Below, piece by piece: positions 32,945 to 41,512 of a DNA stretch of 44,202 nucleotides. Both the position numbers and the translations under genes were made by a program. The stretch is taken from positions 1 to 44,202 of the forward strand of contig NZ_VAHN01000022.1 of NCBI RefSeq assembly GCF_005796205.1, in the 5' to 3' direction. The stretch's first letter is position 1; each line of letters starts with the position of its first letter. Under the pieces are notes generated by a model. The model was not told where the DNA came from. It made no database searches and was given only the letters and a program-made list of their open reading frames with translations. Origin of the DNA: Pseudarthrobacter sp. NamE2. GTDB taxonomy: Bacteria; Actinomycetota; Actinomycetes; Actinomycetales; Micrococcaceae.

Positions 32945-33830
32945 TGGTGTCGCCTTTCGTCTCTTGCATGGATTTGGACAGGCTGGCGTGTTGTTCAACC
33001 AGCCGGGGAAGGGTCTGGGCCAGAAGCGCGGCAAACGGCACGTCGATCTCGGCTGACCGGGCCGCTGTCACAACTTCATTGAGGTCTTTGCTCCATGGGC
33101 GGTCACGCAGCGGGGTGCCAAGGCGGTTGTATTCTGCGGCGACGCCGTCGAAAAACCCCCAGTTCCGCCCCACCCAGGTGTCACCTGTGCTGGTCGAAAG
33201 CGCCTCCAGCACGTGTGGTTCGTCAACCCCGTACGCAGTTGCAAGGGCCAGGGCCTCGTGTGCTCCGGCCAGTGCGGAAAACATCATGAGCTGGTTTGCG
33301 AGTTTGGTCGCGGCTCCGGCCCCTGGGGGCCCGACGTGGATAACGTCTGCCGCGACATCGTTGAGCAGTTCTTTCACCGCGGCAAGTGCTTCGGCTGTCG
33401 CACCGACCATGAGGGTCAGTTCTCCGCTGCGTGCTCGTGCAGCTCCCCCGCTAACAGGTGCGTCGAGGAAGTTCAGGCCCGCTGCATTGAACTGCTCCCC
33501 CAGCGAGCGGGCCGTCGCGGGAAGGATGGTGCTGTGCACGATCACGCTCTGATGAGGCTGCAGCTGATGCATCAGACCCGAGGAACCAAGCAAAATCTTT
33601 GTGACGGCCTCATCGTCGGGAACGGCGAGGCAGATGATGTCGTGGTCCTTGAGGTCTGTCAGCTCCTTTGCCGCCGTGGCCCCGGCTGCTGTGACGCCGC
33701 CAACGCGATCGACAGCCCTGTCAAGGACCGTTACATCCCATCCCCGCTCCAGCAGGTTCAGGACCATGCTCTCGCCCAGGTTGCCGATGCCAATGAACGC
33801 GATGTGTCGGCCGGTAGGACGCTCTTTCAT
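32937..33830 (-). CDS. 3-hydroxyisobutyrate-dehydrogenase-like (beta-hydroxyacid) dehydrogenase
   Basis: ATG 33830 follows GGAGG at 33839-33843. The 297-residue protein has the NAD(P) motif FIGIGNLGESMVLNLLERGW, the substrate-binding segment DAPVSGGAARARSGELTLMV, and the catalytic-lysine motif GAGAATKLANQLM. These mark the beta-hydroxyacid dehydrogenase family (3-hydroxyisobutyrate, tartronate semialdehyde, L-threonate and related dehydrogenases). It is the first gene of the minus-strand array and faces the GntR regulator across a divergent promoter with palindromic sites. It presumably oxidises a hydroxy acid derived from the imported substrate. Confidence 0.93.
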   Translation of the reverse strand: MKERPTGRHIAFIGIGNLGESMVLNLLERGWDVTVLDRAVDRVGGVTAAGATAAKELTDLKDHDIICLAVPDDEAVTKILLGSSGLMHQLQPHQSVIVHSTILPATARSLGEQFNAAGLNFLDAPVSGGAARARSGELTLMVGATAEALAAVKELLNDVAADVIHVGPPGAGAATKLANQLMMFSALAGAHEALALATAYGVDEPHVLEALSTSTGDTWVGRNWGFFDGVAAEYNRLGTPLRDRPWSKDLNEVVTAARSAEIDVPFAALLAQTLPRLVEQHASLSKSMQETKGDTNE

Positions 33831-33952
33831 GTGGCTAACCTCCTTGTTAGTGTGCGGGCAGGTCCCCGTGAAACCCAGCGGAGCCGGTTGGAAAAGGCGC
33901 GGTGCGATGTTGCTCCCGGTGTGATGTTGCTTACAGTTTCTGCTGCTGATAA

Positions 33953-33975
33953 TGTCTATCGCATCTTGTAGACAA
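33953..33975. promoter_or_regulatory. Putative GntR/FCD operator in the divergent promoter
   Basis: TTGTAGACAA (33966-33975) is a TTGT-N2-ACAA palindrome of the kind bound by FCD-type GntR regulators. TGTCTA (33953-33958) and TAGACA (33969-33974) form an outer inverted repeat spaced by ten bases. Read on the minus strand, the region also holds promoter-like hexamers (TTGTCT, then 17 bases, then TTATCA), so binding would block transcription of the catabolic array. It lies about 50 bases before the regulator start and about 120 before the dehydrogenase start. Confidence 0.55.
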
Positions 33976-34025
33976 AATGCAAGAGACAAAAAACAATCTG
34001 TGGAACCGAGTCAGTGAGGAAGGCC

Positions 34026-34751
34026 ATGGCATCTCCGACAGGAGCCCGCGGTAACGGGCGGAGCTCAGCAAGCAGGCTGACCTCGCTGGTTCATCCCCCG
34101 AGTCTGGTGACATTGGCGGCTGATGCGATCCGCAAAAAGATCCTTGCCGGAGAGTATGGGCCCGGCGAACGGCTTCTGGAGGAACGGCTCACCGAGGAGT
34201 TGGCCATTAGCCGGCCTCCTTTGCGCGAAGCGCTCCGGACGCTTGAAAACGAAGGCCTGATTGAGACGCGGCAGCGCAGGGGCTCGTTTGTCTCGACCCT
34301 TACGGACAAGGACGTGTACGAGATCCTGACCCTGCGTTCGACGCTGGAGCGGATGGCGTTCGAGCTGGGAATTCCGGTTAAGGACCCGGCGCTGCTCGGA
34401 CCGGCACGGGCGGCGCTGCTGGATATGGAGCAGTCTGCCCGGGAAGAGGACCGGGGCGCCTTGGTGCAGGCCGGGTATGCCTTCCATTACGCACTGGTCG
34501 GCATAGCTGACCATCAGCGCCTCAACCAGACATACGCATCGGTCCAGCGCCAGTTGTTGCTCTGCATGGCGAGGAACCTCATCGCGCGCGAGATGTATTA
34601 CGAGGATCTTGAGAATCATGTGGCCCGGCACAGGTATTTGCTGGAGCTGGTGGAGTCAGGTGACCGGGAAGCTGCTCTGGCTGAACTTGCCGTCCATGGG
34701 GAGCGGTCCTTTGAGAAAGCTGCCCCTCCGGCAAGCGAAGAAACCGGCTAA
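34026..34751 (+). CDS. GntR-family transcriptional regulator with FCD domain
   Basis: I chose ATG 34026, behind GAGGAAGG, over the GTG twelve bases upstream. The 241-residue protein has an N-terminal winged helix (VTLAADAIRKKILAGEYGPG, ISRPPLREALRTLENEGLIE with TRQRRGSFVS). A C-terminal FCD all-helical ligand domain follows, with metal-type His residues in AFHYALVGIADH and the ENHVARHRYLLELVESGDRE segment. FCD regulators sense small carboxylic or sugar acids such as gluconate, lactate or galactonate. Its position between two divergent catabolic groups makes it the likely local repressor of both. Confidence 0.93.
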   Translation: MASPTGARGNGRSSASRLTSLVHPPSLVTLAADAIRKKILAGEYGPGERLLEERLTEELAISRPPLREALRTLENEGLIETRQRRGSFVSTLTDKDVYEILTLRSTLERMAFELGIPVKDPALLGPARAALLDMEQSAREEDRGALVQAGYAFHYALVGIADHQRLNQTYASVQRQLLLCMARNLIAREMYYEDLENHVARHRYLLELVESGDREAALAELAVHGERSFEKAAPPASEETG

Positions 34752-34904
34752 TTCCTGCAAACTCCTGCTGAAATTCAAACCCTTCCACCGCCCGGACCCG
34801 CAGGCATTGATTCTAAATCCCGCATTTAAGTTGTGGCGCCTGGCTTTGAAGTCAGGACGCCCCTATAAGTCGCCGCAGATGCAGTGGCAAACGATGAAAG
34901 GCTT

Positions 34905-36101
34905 ATGAACATGCAAGTACCCAGCGCCCAGGTCCTGCCCGATGACTACCGGAATGCGTTGCTGGTCGGCAGGGTTTTCGACCCTGTGGCTGGCGGGCCG
35001 GCTGTCGTCATTGCCCGCGGGGATGAGCTGATTGATGTGACACATATTGAACCGACAGTGTCCATGCTTCTCGAGCGTGCGGACCTATCCGAGCTGCTGG
35101 TGAACGCTGAGTCGGACAGGACCTGGCGTCTGGATGAAGTCCTCAGAGCCACCCTCGACCAGGACTATGACCGGGCTCACCTGCTCGCACCGGTGGACCT
35201 GCAGGTGATCAAAGCGGCCGGAGTGACGTTCGTTCAAAGCATGTTGGAGCGCGTCATCGAAGAGCGTTCTGCCGGTGAGCCCGCCAGGGCGGAAGCAATA
35301 CGGACGCAGCTGGACGAGGTCATCGGAACCGCCATTGGCAACGTCCGCCCGGGTACCCCAGAAGCGGCCGCGGTCAAGGAAATCCTGATCCGGGAAGGCC
35401 TGTGGTCCCAGTACCTCGAAGTGGGAATCGGCCCTGATCCTGAAATCTTCACCAAAGCACCGGTGCTTTCGGCTGTGGGAACAGGAGCTGCCATCGGTGT
35501 ACTGGCCCGGTCTACCTGGAACAACCCGGAACCGGAGCTGGCGCTGGCTGTCACTTCCACAGGAAAACCTGTGGGCGCCATGCTCGCCAACGACGTCAAC
35601 CTCCGGGACTTCGAAGGCCGTAGTGCCCTTCTGCTCACCGAGGCCAAAGACAATAACGCCTCCTGCGCCCTCGGTCCCTTTATCCGGATCTTTGACGACT
35701 CATTCACCCTTCAAATTGCTAGGAGCCTGGACATTGAACTGCGTGTAACAGGAACGGCGGACAAATTTGAGATGAACGGCACCAGCTCGATGTCGGCCAT
35801 CAGCCGCGACCTGCTCGACCTCATCCATCACGCATGGGGCCCCCACCACCAGTATCCGGACGGGTTCGTGCTGCTGACCGGCACTCTGTTTGCCCCCACC
35901 CAGGACCGCGGCGAAGCCGGAGCCGGGTTCACCCACCACGAAGGCGACAGGGTATCGATCTCAAGCCCCAAACTCGGTGCACTCATCAACACAGTAACCA
36001 GCTCCGAAACAGCCCCCGACTGGGTCTTCGGGATCTCATCGCTGATGCGCAACCTCGCCAGCAGGGGCCTGCTGCCCGCCCGTGAAGAGGTCACAGCATG
36101 A
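34905..36101 (+). CDS. FAH-family 2-keto-3-deoxypentonate dehydratase-type protein
   Basis: ATG 34905 follows GAAAGG; the protein has 398 residues. The fumarylacetoacetate-hydrolase fold is recognisable from LLAPVDLQVIKAAGVTFVQS, the metal site VGIGPDPEIFTKAPVLSAVG, NNPEPELALAVTSTGKPVGA and NDVNLRDFEGRSALLLTEAK with DNNASCALGPFIRIFDD. This exact block order matches XylX/AraD-type 2-dehydro-3-deoxy-pentonate dehydratases. Those form 2-oxoglutarate semialdehyde in the Weimberg-type oxidative pentose pathway. The family's insert with LERVIEERSAGEPARAEAIR is present. A semialdehyde dehydrogenase is encoded two genes downstream, completing the route to 2-oxoglutarate. Its stop overlaps the next start (ATGA). 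Confidence 0.9.
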   Translation: MNMQVPSAQVLPDDYRNALLVGRVFDPVAGGPAVVIARGDELIDVTHIEPTVSMLLERADLSELLVNAESDRTWRLDEVLRATLDQDYDRAHLLAPVDLQVIKAAGVTFVQSMLERVIEERSAGEPARAEAIRTQLDEVIGTAIGNVRPGTPEAAAVKEILIREGLWSQYLEVGIGPDPEIFTKAPVLSAVGTGAAIGVLARSTWNNPEPELALAVTSTGKPVGAMLANDVNLRDFEGRSALLLTEAKDNNASCALGPFIRIFDDSFTLQIARSLDIELRVTGTADKFEMNGTSSMSAISRDLLDLIHHAWGPHHQYPDGFVLLTGTLFAPTQDRGEAGAGFTHHEGDRVSISSPKLGALINTVTSSETAPDWVFGISSLMRNLASRGLLPAREEVTA

Positions 36102-37054
36102 GCGCCAAAGTCGTCGTTACGGACCAGGCGTTCGGGAACGTAACCCGTGAAGAAGCTGTTGCGCGCCGCTTCGGCTCTGTCTTCAATGCCCACCAGTGCG
36201 TCAGCGAAGCAGAAACGAAGGAAGCCCTCGCCGGAGCCGCCGTCGCCTTTGTAAATTTCGCCCCAATCACCCGCCCAGTGCTGGAAGCGATGGCGCCTGG
36301 GGCGCTGGTGATCCGCTACGGCATCGGCTACGACAACGTCGACATTGCAGCAGCCCGCGAACTGGGGATCTCGGTCAGCAATGTACCGGATTACGGAGCC
36401 GACACCGTCGCAGACCACGCCGTCACCTGCATCCTCGCCCTTCATCGCAAAGTCAAACAGCTGGACTCCCGGATCCGCAGCGACGGATGGCTCCGCCCCA
36501 ATGACCTGGGCTCAATGCCCGGCTTCTCACAGACGACCGTGGGACTCATTGGCACTGGCCGGATCGGGCGGGCAGCCGCGGCAAGGCTAAAGCCCTTCGG
36601 CTTCACCATCATCGCCCACGACCCCTTCGTAAGCGCCCCAACACTGGAAGGTACCGGCATCAAGCTGGTCCCGCTCAAGAAACTCCTGCAGGAATCAGAC
36701 GTTGTCTCACTCCATGCTCCGCTCACCCCCGAAAACCATCAGCTGATCAACGAGGTCACACTCTCGACAATGCGTCCGGGTGCACTGGTGGTCAACACCT
36801 CACGCGGCGGGCTCATTGATGAAGAGGCCCTGGCCGACGCCCTCATCGAGGGACGGCTCGGAGGAGCAGCACTGGACGTCTTTGACCCCGAACCCCTGGC
36901 CCCAGGCTCCAGATTGCGAAAACTGGAAAACGTCCTCCTCACCCCCCACGCAGCCTTTTTTTCCGATGAATCCCTGGCCAACCTGCAGCGGCTCGCCGCA
37001 GAAGAAGCGGCGCGTCATCTCGCCGGAGAAAAGCTCCGCTGCCCCGTCACCTGA
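36098..37054 (+). CDS. D-isomer-specific 2-hydroxyacid dehydrogenase
   Basis: The 318-residue protein overlaps the dehydratase gene by four bases. The catalytic domain starts MSAKVVVTDQAFGNVTREEA. The NAD domain has GLIGTGRIGRAAAARLKPFG. The catalytic Arg lies in VVNTSRGGLIDEEALADAL, the Glu in LDVFDPEPLAPG and the His in LTPHAAFFSDES, so all three active residues are present. Relatives include phosphoglycerate, glyoxylate/hydroxypyruvate and CtBP-like dehydrogenases. In this locus it may interconvert a 2-keto and a 2-hydroxy sugar acid, for instance supplying or draining 2-keto-3-deoxypentonate. That is inference from context. Confidence 0.93.
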   Translation: MSAKVVVTDQAFGNVTREEAVARRFGSVFNAHQCVSEAETKEALAGAAVAFVNFAPITRPVLEAMAPGALVIRYGIGYDNVDIAAARELGISVSNVPDYGADTVADHAVTCILALHRKVKQLDSRIRSDGWLRPNDLGSMPGFSQTTVGLIGTGRIGRAAAARLKPFGFTIIAHDPFVSAPTLEGTGIKLVPLKKLLQESDVVSLHAPLTPENHQLINEVTLSTMRPGALVVNTSRGGLIDEEALADALIEGRLGGAALDVFDPEPLAPGSRLRKLENVLLTPHAAFFSDESLANLQRLAAEEAARHLAGEKLRCPVT

Positions 37055-37093
37055 GCGCCGGTCCACTGACAAAAAACTTCCAAAGGATCTGGA

Positions 37094-38530
37094 ATGGACA
37101 CCACGCAATACCGTCATCTCATCGCCGGCCGCTGGGAAGGCGAGGCCGGCACCCAAAACATCAATCCCTCCGATACGACAGACATTGTCGGCATGACACC
37201 CTCAGCGACAGCGGAGGAAATCAAGGCAGCAATCTCTGCGGCGGATGACGCCCGCGAACAGTGGGCCCAAGCTACGCCGCAGCAGCGATTTGAGGTACTT
37301 GACCGGGCAGGCGCTGAGATCCTTGCCCGCGTGGCGGAACTGGGAACACTGCTGGCCCGCGAGGAGGGCAAACCCATTAAAGAGGCCATCGGCGAGGTGA
37401 CCCGCGCCGGGCAACTGTTCAAATTTTTCGCCGGGGAATGTTTGCGCCTCAGCGGAGAAATCATTCCCTCGGTGCGCCCGGGAATGACAGTCGAAATCGT
37501 CCGGGAACCTGTCGGTGTTGTTGGCGTCATCACCCCCTGGAACTTTCCCATCGCCATACCCGCCTGGAAAATCGCCCCCGCCCTGGCCTGGGGGAACACT
37601 GTGGTATTCAAACCGGCAGGCAACACTCCGGGCTGTGCCTGGGAGCTGGCCAATATCCTCACCCGGGCAGGACTGCCCGCCGGTGTACTGAACCTGGTCT
37701 ACGGCAGCGGATCACAGGTAGGAGCTGCGATGACTGAATCAGGGCTGGTTAATGCCATCAGCTTCACGGGGTCAGTAGGAGTAGGCAACAGCGTCGCCAA
37801 GGCCGCGGCAGAACACGGCATCCGGGTCCAAACCGAAATGGGCGGAAAGAACCCCATGGTCATCCTCGATGATGCAGACCTGGAGCTCGCGGTGGAGGTT
37901 TGCATCAACGGCGCCTACTTCTCGACAGGCCAGCGCTGCACCGCCTCTTCCCGCCTCATCGTCACGGACGGCATCCACGATGAATTTGTTGGGGCCCTGG
38001 AGAAGCGGATGCGAACACTGACCGTTGGCAACGCACTGGACCCCCAAACCATCATCGGACCCGTCGTGGACCAGACGCAGCTGGACCAGGACCGGCACTA
38101 CATCGAACTCGCCGCATCCGAGGGAGGCGACGTCATCGGCGGTGAGATCCTTGAAAGGGCCACAACCGGCTTCTACCTCTCCCCCGCGCTCGTCAAGAGC
38201 ACAACCCCAGACATGACCATCAACCGGGAAGAAGTCTTCGGCCCCGTAGCCTCCGTCATCCGGGTAGCGGATTACGAGGAAGCACTCAGCGTCGCTAACG
38301 ACACCGCTTTTGGGCTTTCCAGCGGCATTTGCTCCACCTCGCTGAAACTTGCCTCCCACTTCAAACGCCACGCCCAAGCCGGGATGGTGATGGTCAATGC
38401 GCCGACAGCAGGGGTGGACTACCACGTCCCCTTCGGGGGCACCAAGGCCTCCAGTTACGGCGCGCGGGAACAAGGCAGCTACGCCAAAGAGTTTTACAGC
38501 ACCACCAAGACCATCTACACCAACCCCTAA
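37094..38530 (+). CDS. Aldehyde dehydrogenase, 2-oxoglutarate semialdehyde dehydrogenase type
   Basis: The 478-residue protein lies 39 bases after the hydroxyacid dehydrogenase. ALDH motifs are PVGVVGVITPWNFPIAIPAW, FKPAGNTPG, FTGSVGVGNSVAKAA, QTEMGGKNPMVILDDADLEL with catalytic Glu248, and STGQRCTASSR with nucleophile Cys282. The C-terminal MVNAPTAGVDYHVPFGGTKA, followed by SSYGAREQGSYAKEFYSTTK, is characteristic of alpha-ketoglutaric semialdehyde dehydrogenases such as Bacillus YcbD. It oxidises the product of the FAH-type dehydratase to 2-oxoglutarate with NAD(P). This is the terminal step linking the locus to the TCA cycle. Confidence 0.93.
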   Translation: MDTTQYRHLIAGRWEGEAGTQNINPSDTTDIVGMTPSATAEEIKAAISAADDAREQWAQATPQQRFEVLDRAGAEILARVAELGTLLAREEGKPIKEAIGEVTRAGQLFKFFAGECLRLSGEIIPSVRPGMTVEIVREPVGVVGVITPWNFPIAIPAWKIAPALAWGNTVVFKPAGNTPGCAWELANILTRAGLPAGVLNLVYGSGSQVGAAMTESGLVNAISFTGSVGVGNSVAKAAAEHGIRVQTEMGGKNPMVILDDADLELAVEVCINGAYFSTGQRCTASSRLIVTDGIHDEFVGALEKRMRTLTVGNALDPQTIIGPVVDQTQLDQDRHYIELAASEGGDVIGGEILERATTGFYLSPALVKSTTPDMTINREEVFGPVASVIRVADYEEALSVANDTAFGLSSGICSTSLKLASHFKRHAQAGMVMVNAPTAGVDYHVPFGGTKASSYGAREQGSYAKEFYSTTKTIYTNP

Positions 38531-38555
38531 ACCTCCCTACCCTTCGGGCACAGAA

Positions 38556-38855
38556 AGCAAAACCATTGGCATATACGGAACTCACCAGCGGGCGGACTGT
38601 CACCCCCGCAGGCGGCGAAGCACCCCACGACTTTCCCGCAAGCCCTGTCCCCGCCTCAGTCCCAGGCTCGTCCATAACCGATCTCCTGAGGGCCGGCCTC
38701 ATCTCCGATCCCTTTGACGCTGACAACGAAAAAGCCAACAGCGGATCGGCAGGACCACTTGGCGCTACGAAACAAGCTTTGCATAGCAACCCGACGGATC
38801 AGAGCGTTACGACCTGGTCGCCGCGGGCCTTGACATCGACTCCGTAGCGAAAGCC
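38556..38855 (+). pseudogene. N-terminal remnant of a GH2 beta-mannosidase
   Basis: The sequence ELTSGRTVTPAGGEAPHDFP, then PVPASVPGSSITDLLRAGLI and SDPFDADNE, matches the N-terminal jelly-roll of family 2 beta-mannosidases (P.PATVPG..HTDLL.AGLI.DP..DDNE). In the next frame the continuation is QRIGRTTWRYETSF, then a TAG, then PDGSERYDLVAAGLD, again as in beta-mannosidases. The remaining 700 or so residues, including both catalytic Glu, are missing. At about 38855 the sequence changes abruptly into an IclR-type remnant. It has one frameshift, one stop and a deletion. Confidence 0.8.
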
Positions 38856-38859
38856 TGCA

Positions 38860-39475
38860 CTCTTGCAGATGCTTTCTTAGACGAACCCGAGCCTGACGAT
38901 GAGCAAGCCGGCACAACTGGCCGACCTGACTCGCCCCACAGCTCGGCGCATCCTGCTTAGTCTCGTCCACCTAGTTTTCGCAGAGACCGACGGGAGGAAT
39001 TTCAGTCTCACGCCTAAAGTCCTGCGATTAGGATTCGGTTACCTGGCCGCCCTACCCTACTGGGAAACGGCTCAACCGCACTTGCGACGCCTTGCTAAGG
39101 AATTTGAGGAGTCCTGCTCCATGGCACTTTTGATGAGGACGAGATCGTCTATCTTGCGCGCATTACAGCCGACAGGAACGTGGCAATCTCCCTAGCCACG
39201 GGCTCACGTCTGCCGGCATCCGCCGCATCCCTGGGTAAGGCCATGCTCTCGCATGGTTGCCGCAGCATGCTCTCGAAAACTACCTACAACGGGTAGAGCT
39301 GAAAGCTCTCACGCCAACAACCGTCACTGACCCTGAACGGCTACAAGAAGAACTGGCGAAAGTCCGCCAGAGGGGTTTGCCGTCGTCGACGGTGAGCGAG
39401 AAATCGGTGTGCGTACCAAAGCTCCTCGAAACAGCTGATGCAATCTAAGTCGACCTCGGATTTGCCGCCGTCAGC
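38860..39475 (+). pseudogene. IclR-family regulator remnant
   Basis: The reconstructed pieces are LLQMLS (in-frame TAG at 38878) TNPSLTMSKPAQLADLTRPT, ARRILLSLVHLVFAETDG, FSLTPKVLRLGFGYLAALPY and WETAQPHLRRLAKEFEESCS. Next, in another frame, come DEDEIVYLARITADRNVAIS and LATGSRLPASAASLGKAMLS. Next, in a third, come ALENYLQRVELKALTPTTVT and DPERLQEELAKVRQRG, and finally RGFAVVDGEREIGVRTKA. This is the full order of an IclR regulator of the PcaR/PobR type, from helix-turn-helix to effector domain. At least three frameshifts and one nonsense codon make it non-functional. It may have controlled the neighbouring degraded sugar cluster. Confidence 0.88.
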
Positions 39476-39730
39476 TAAGCTGCCCAATTGCTGGTTATGC
39501 TGGCAGATGCATCGGGCTGCGCCCAGTACGGGACTGCCCCGGCATGCAGCACAACTGCTAGACAGTTCAGAAACTACCGATGCCCGACTCCATTCCAATC
39601 GGCTCTCTGACACGCCTTGCTGGAGATCCCAGAACCCAACCTGACACTCAGCAACAATCCTCCGCCCTCAGCGAAGACCACCTACGCCACCTTGACACCA
39701 CCTTTGTTAGCGCTGACAGTTGAGGAGGCC

Positions 39731-41014
39731 ATGGCACCAACCGGGAAAGTGGAAGACTTGAAGAACTGGGCAGGAAACCTCGAATACGCCTCTACAGATG
39801 TGCACCGCCCCGAATCGGTAGCCGAACTGGCGGACGCTGTTGGCAAGGCCGGGCGCGTCAAGGCCCTTGGCTCGCGCCACTCCTTCAACCGCATCGGCGA
39901 CACCGAGGGCACCCACATCCTTCTGGATGCCCTCCCCCAGTCCATCGAGCTGGACGCAACAGGGGGAACAGTCCGGGTCAGCGGCGGCGTCAGCTACGGC
40001 GCCCTCTGCCGTGAACTGGAACGCCAGGGCGTGGCCATCCATAACCTGGCCTCGCTCCCCCACATCTCCGTGGCAGGTGCCATCCAGACAGGAACGCACG
40101 GCTCAGGCGTCAACAACCAGTCCCTGGCAGGCGCGGTCCAATCTATCGAACTCGTGCGGCCGTCCGGCGAGCTGACCAAGCTCACAAAAGAGGACGGCGA
40201 CGAGTTCCTTGCCAGCGTGGTGGGCCTTGGCTCCCTGGGCATCGTCACCGCCCTGGAGTTGGCGGTCAGCCCCAGCTTCCAGATGCGCCAGCGCGTGCTG
40301 GAGAACCTCCCGTGGGACAGGGCCCTGGAAAACTTCGAAGACCTGGTCTCCAGCGCCTACAGCGTCAGCCTCTTCACGGACTACGCGGGAGACACCGTCA
40401 GCCAGGCCTGGCTCAAAGCCCTCGACGGCGACCCGCAGCTGACAGACCTCTTCGGCGCCACCGCTGCCATCCGGCCCAGGCATCCCCTGCCGGACATGTC
40501 CGCAGAAAACTGCACCCAACAGCTGGACGAAGCGGGCCCCTGGCTGGACCGGCTTCCCCACTTCCGCCACGAGTTCACCCCCAGCAAAGGCGAGGAGCTG
40601 CAAAGCGAGTTCATCCTGCCGCTGAAACACGCACCCGAAGCCATCCAGGCAGTCCGCACCCTTGCGGACAAGCTGGCACCCGTGCTGTTCGTTTCGGAAA
40701 TCCGCACCATCGCTGCGGACGAGTTCTGGCTCAGCCCGTTCCACCAGCAGCAGAGCGTCGCCCTGCACTTCACCTGGAAGCCGTTGCAGGCAGAAGTGGA
40801 AGCGCTCCTGCCGCAGCTGGAGGAGCTGCTGCGCGCCTTCGGCAGCAGGCCGCACTGGGGCAAGCTGTTCACCCCCGCCGGCTACGAGTGGGATCAGTTG
40901 TACCCGCGGTTCACCGATTTCCGCGCACTTGCGGGGGCGCACGATCCCGGGGGCAAGCTCCGCAACGCCCTCCTGGACACCGTGCTCGGCGCGCCCGCGG
41001 CACGCGCCCGCTGA
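39731..41014 (+). CDS. Alditol oxidase / xylitol oxidase-type FAD oxidase
   Basis: I chose ATG 39731, which follows GAGGAGG; the open frame runs further upstream into non-coding remnants. The 427-residue protein parallels Streptomyces AldO throughout. Matches include LKNWAGNLEYAS, KALGSRHSFNRIGDTEGTHI, with His50 the likely covalent FAD attachment site, NLASLPHISVAGAIQTGTHG with SGVNNQSL, and GLGSLGIVTALELAVSPSFQ. They continue with YSVSLFTDYAGD, PWLDRLPHFRHEFTPSKGEE with LQSEFILPLKHA, and RPHWGKLFTPAGYEWDQLYP. AldO-type enzymes oxidise the terminal hydroxyl of polyols to aldehydes and on to acids, with O2 as acceptor. It is cytoplasmic, without signal peptide. It may feed sugar acids to the adjacent locus, but it has its own upstream region. 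Confidence 0.92.
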   Translation: MAPTGKVEDLKNWAGNLEYASTDVHRPESVAELADAVGKAGRVKALGSRHSFNRIGDTEGTHILLDALPQSIELDATGGTVRVSGGVSYGALCRELERQGVAIHNLASLPHISVAGAIQTGTHGSGVNNQSLAGAVQSIELVRPSGELTKLTKEDGDEFLASVVGLGSLGIVTALELAVSPSFQMRQRVLENLPWDRALENFEDLVSSAYSVSLFTDYAGDTVSQAWLKALDGDPQLTDLFGATAAIRPRHPLPDMSAENCTQQLDEAGPWLDRLPHFRHEFTPSKGEELQSEFILPLKHAPEAIQAVRTLADKLAPVLFVSEIRTIAADEFWLSPFHQQQSVALHFTWKPLQAEVEALLPQLEELLRAFGSRPHWGKLFTPAGYEWDQLYPRFTDFRALAGAHDPGGKLRNALLDTVLGAPAARAR

Positions 41015-41073
41015 CTCCCGGGCACAATAACCACCGAACAATAGTTACACTGCACAAAGGCTAGGCTGGAGGG

Positions 41074-41409
41074 ATGAAACACCGCCTTACCGCCCTGTCC
41101 GCCGTCCCCCTGATGCTGCTGCTCGCCGGCTGCGGCGCCGTCGAGGAGGCTGCCAGCAACGCAGCCAGTGACGCCGCGTCCAAGGTCGCCACCGCAGCGG
41201 CGGAGGAAGTGAACCGGCAGATTTGCGCCGTTGTCCAGGACGGGCTGGTCACCGCCGAGGACAAGCAGGTGCTGGCAGGGCTGGTAACCGCCGCCCGCAC
41301 GGCAGGCGTTCCGGCAGAAATTACGACGCCGTTGGGCGAGATTGCGGAGGCCGGAGACCAGGTGCCTGCTGAGTCAGTCCAGGCACTGAAAGACGCCTGC
41401 GCGGCTTAA
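41074..41409 (+). CDS. Small lipoprotein of unknown function
   Basis: ATG 41074 follows GGAGGG. The 111 residues start with a lipoprotein signal (MKHRLTALSAVPLMLLLAGC, lipobox LAGC). An alanine-rich amphipathic helix (VEEAASNAASDAASKVATAA) and a small helical domain with two more Cys (QICAVVQDG and LKDACAA) follow; the two Cys could form a disulfide. No family is recognised beyond its being a typical actinobacterial exported small protein. It appears monocistronic. Confidence 0.8.
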   Translation: MKHRLTALSAVPLMLLLAGCGAVEEAASNAASDAASKVATAAAEEVNRQICAVVQDGLVTAEDKQVLAGLVTAARTAGVPAEITTPLGEIAEAGDQVPAESVQALKDACAA

Positions 41410-41470
41410 CAATAGGCTGGAAAATACCCCTATAAACGCCCGCCTCCTGGTGCTACGGTGAAATGACGAA

Positions 41471-41492
41471 CTAGTAAGCCTGTGATACTAAT
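41471..41492. promoter_or_regulatory. Half-sites resembling the MarR promoter motif, upstream of the baeRF operon
   Basis: TAGTA (41472-41476) and TACTA (41486-41490) form an inverted repeat spaced by nine bases. The TAGTAAGC string repeats the half-site seen in the divergent promoter of the MarR gene near 43853-43995. The site lies about 25 bases before the start of the first gene of the operon. Confidence 0.35.
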
Positions 41493-41512
41493 CACGCGCG
41501 AAGGAGATCGTC

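Noticed and set aside
40103..41041. 312-codon minus-strand open frame; likewise 41488-42873 and 41790-42995
   Set aside because: Antisense shadows of the alditol oxidase and baeRF genes, typical in high-GC DNA.
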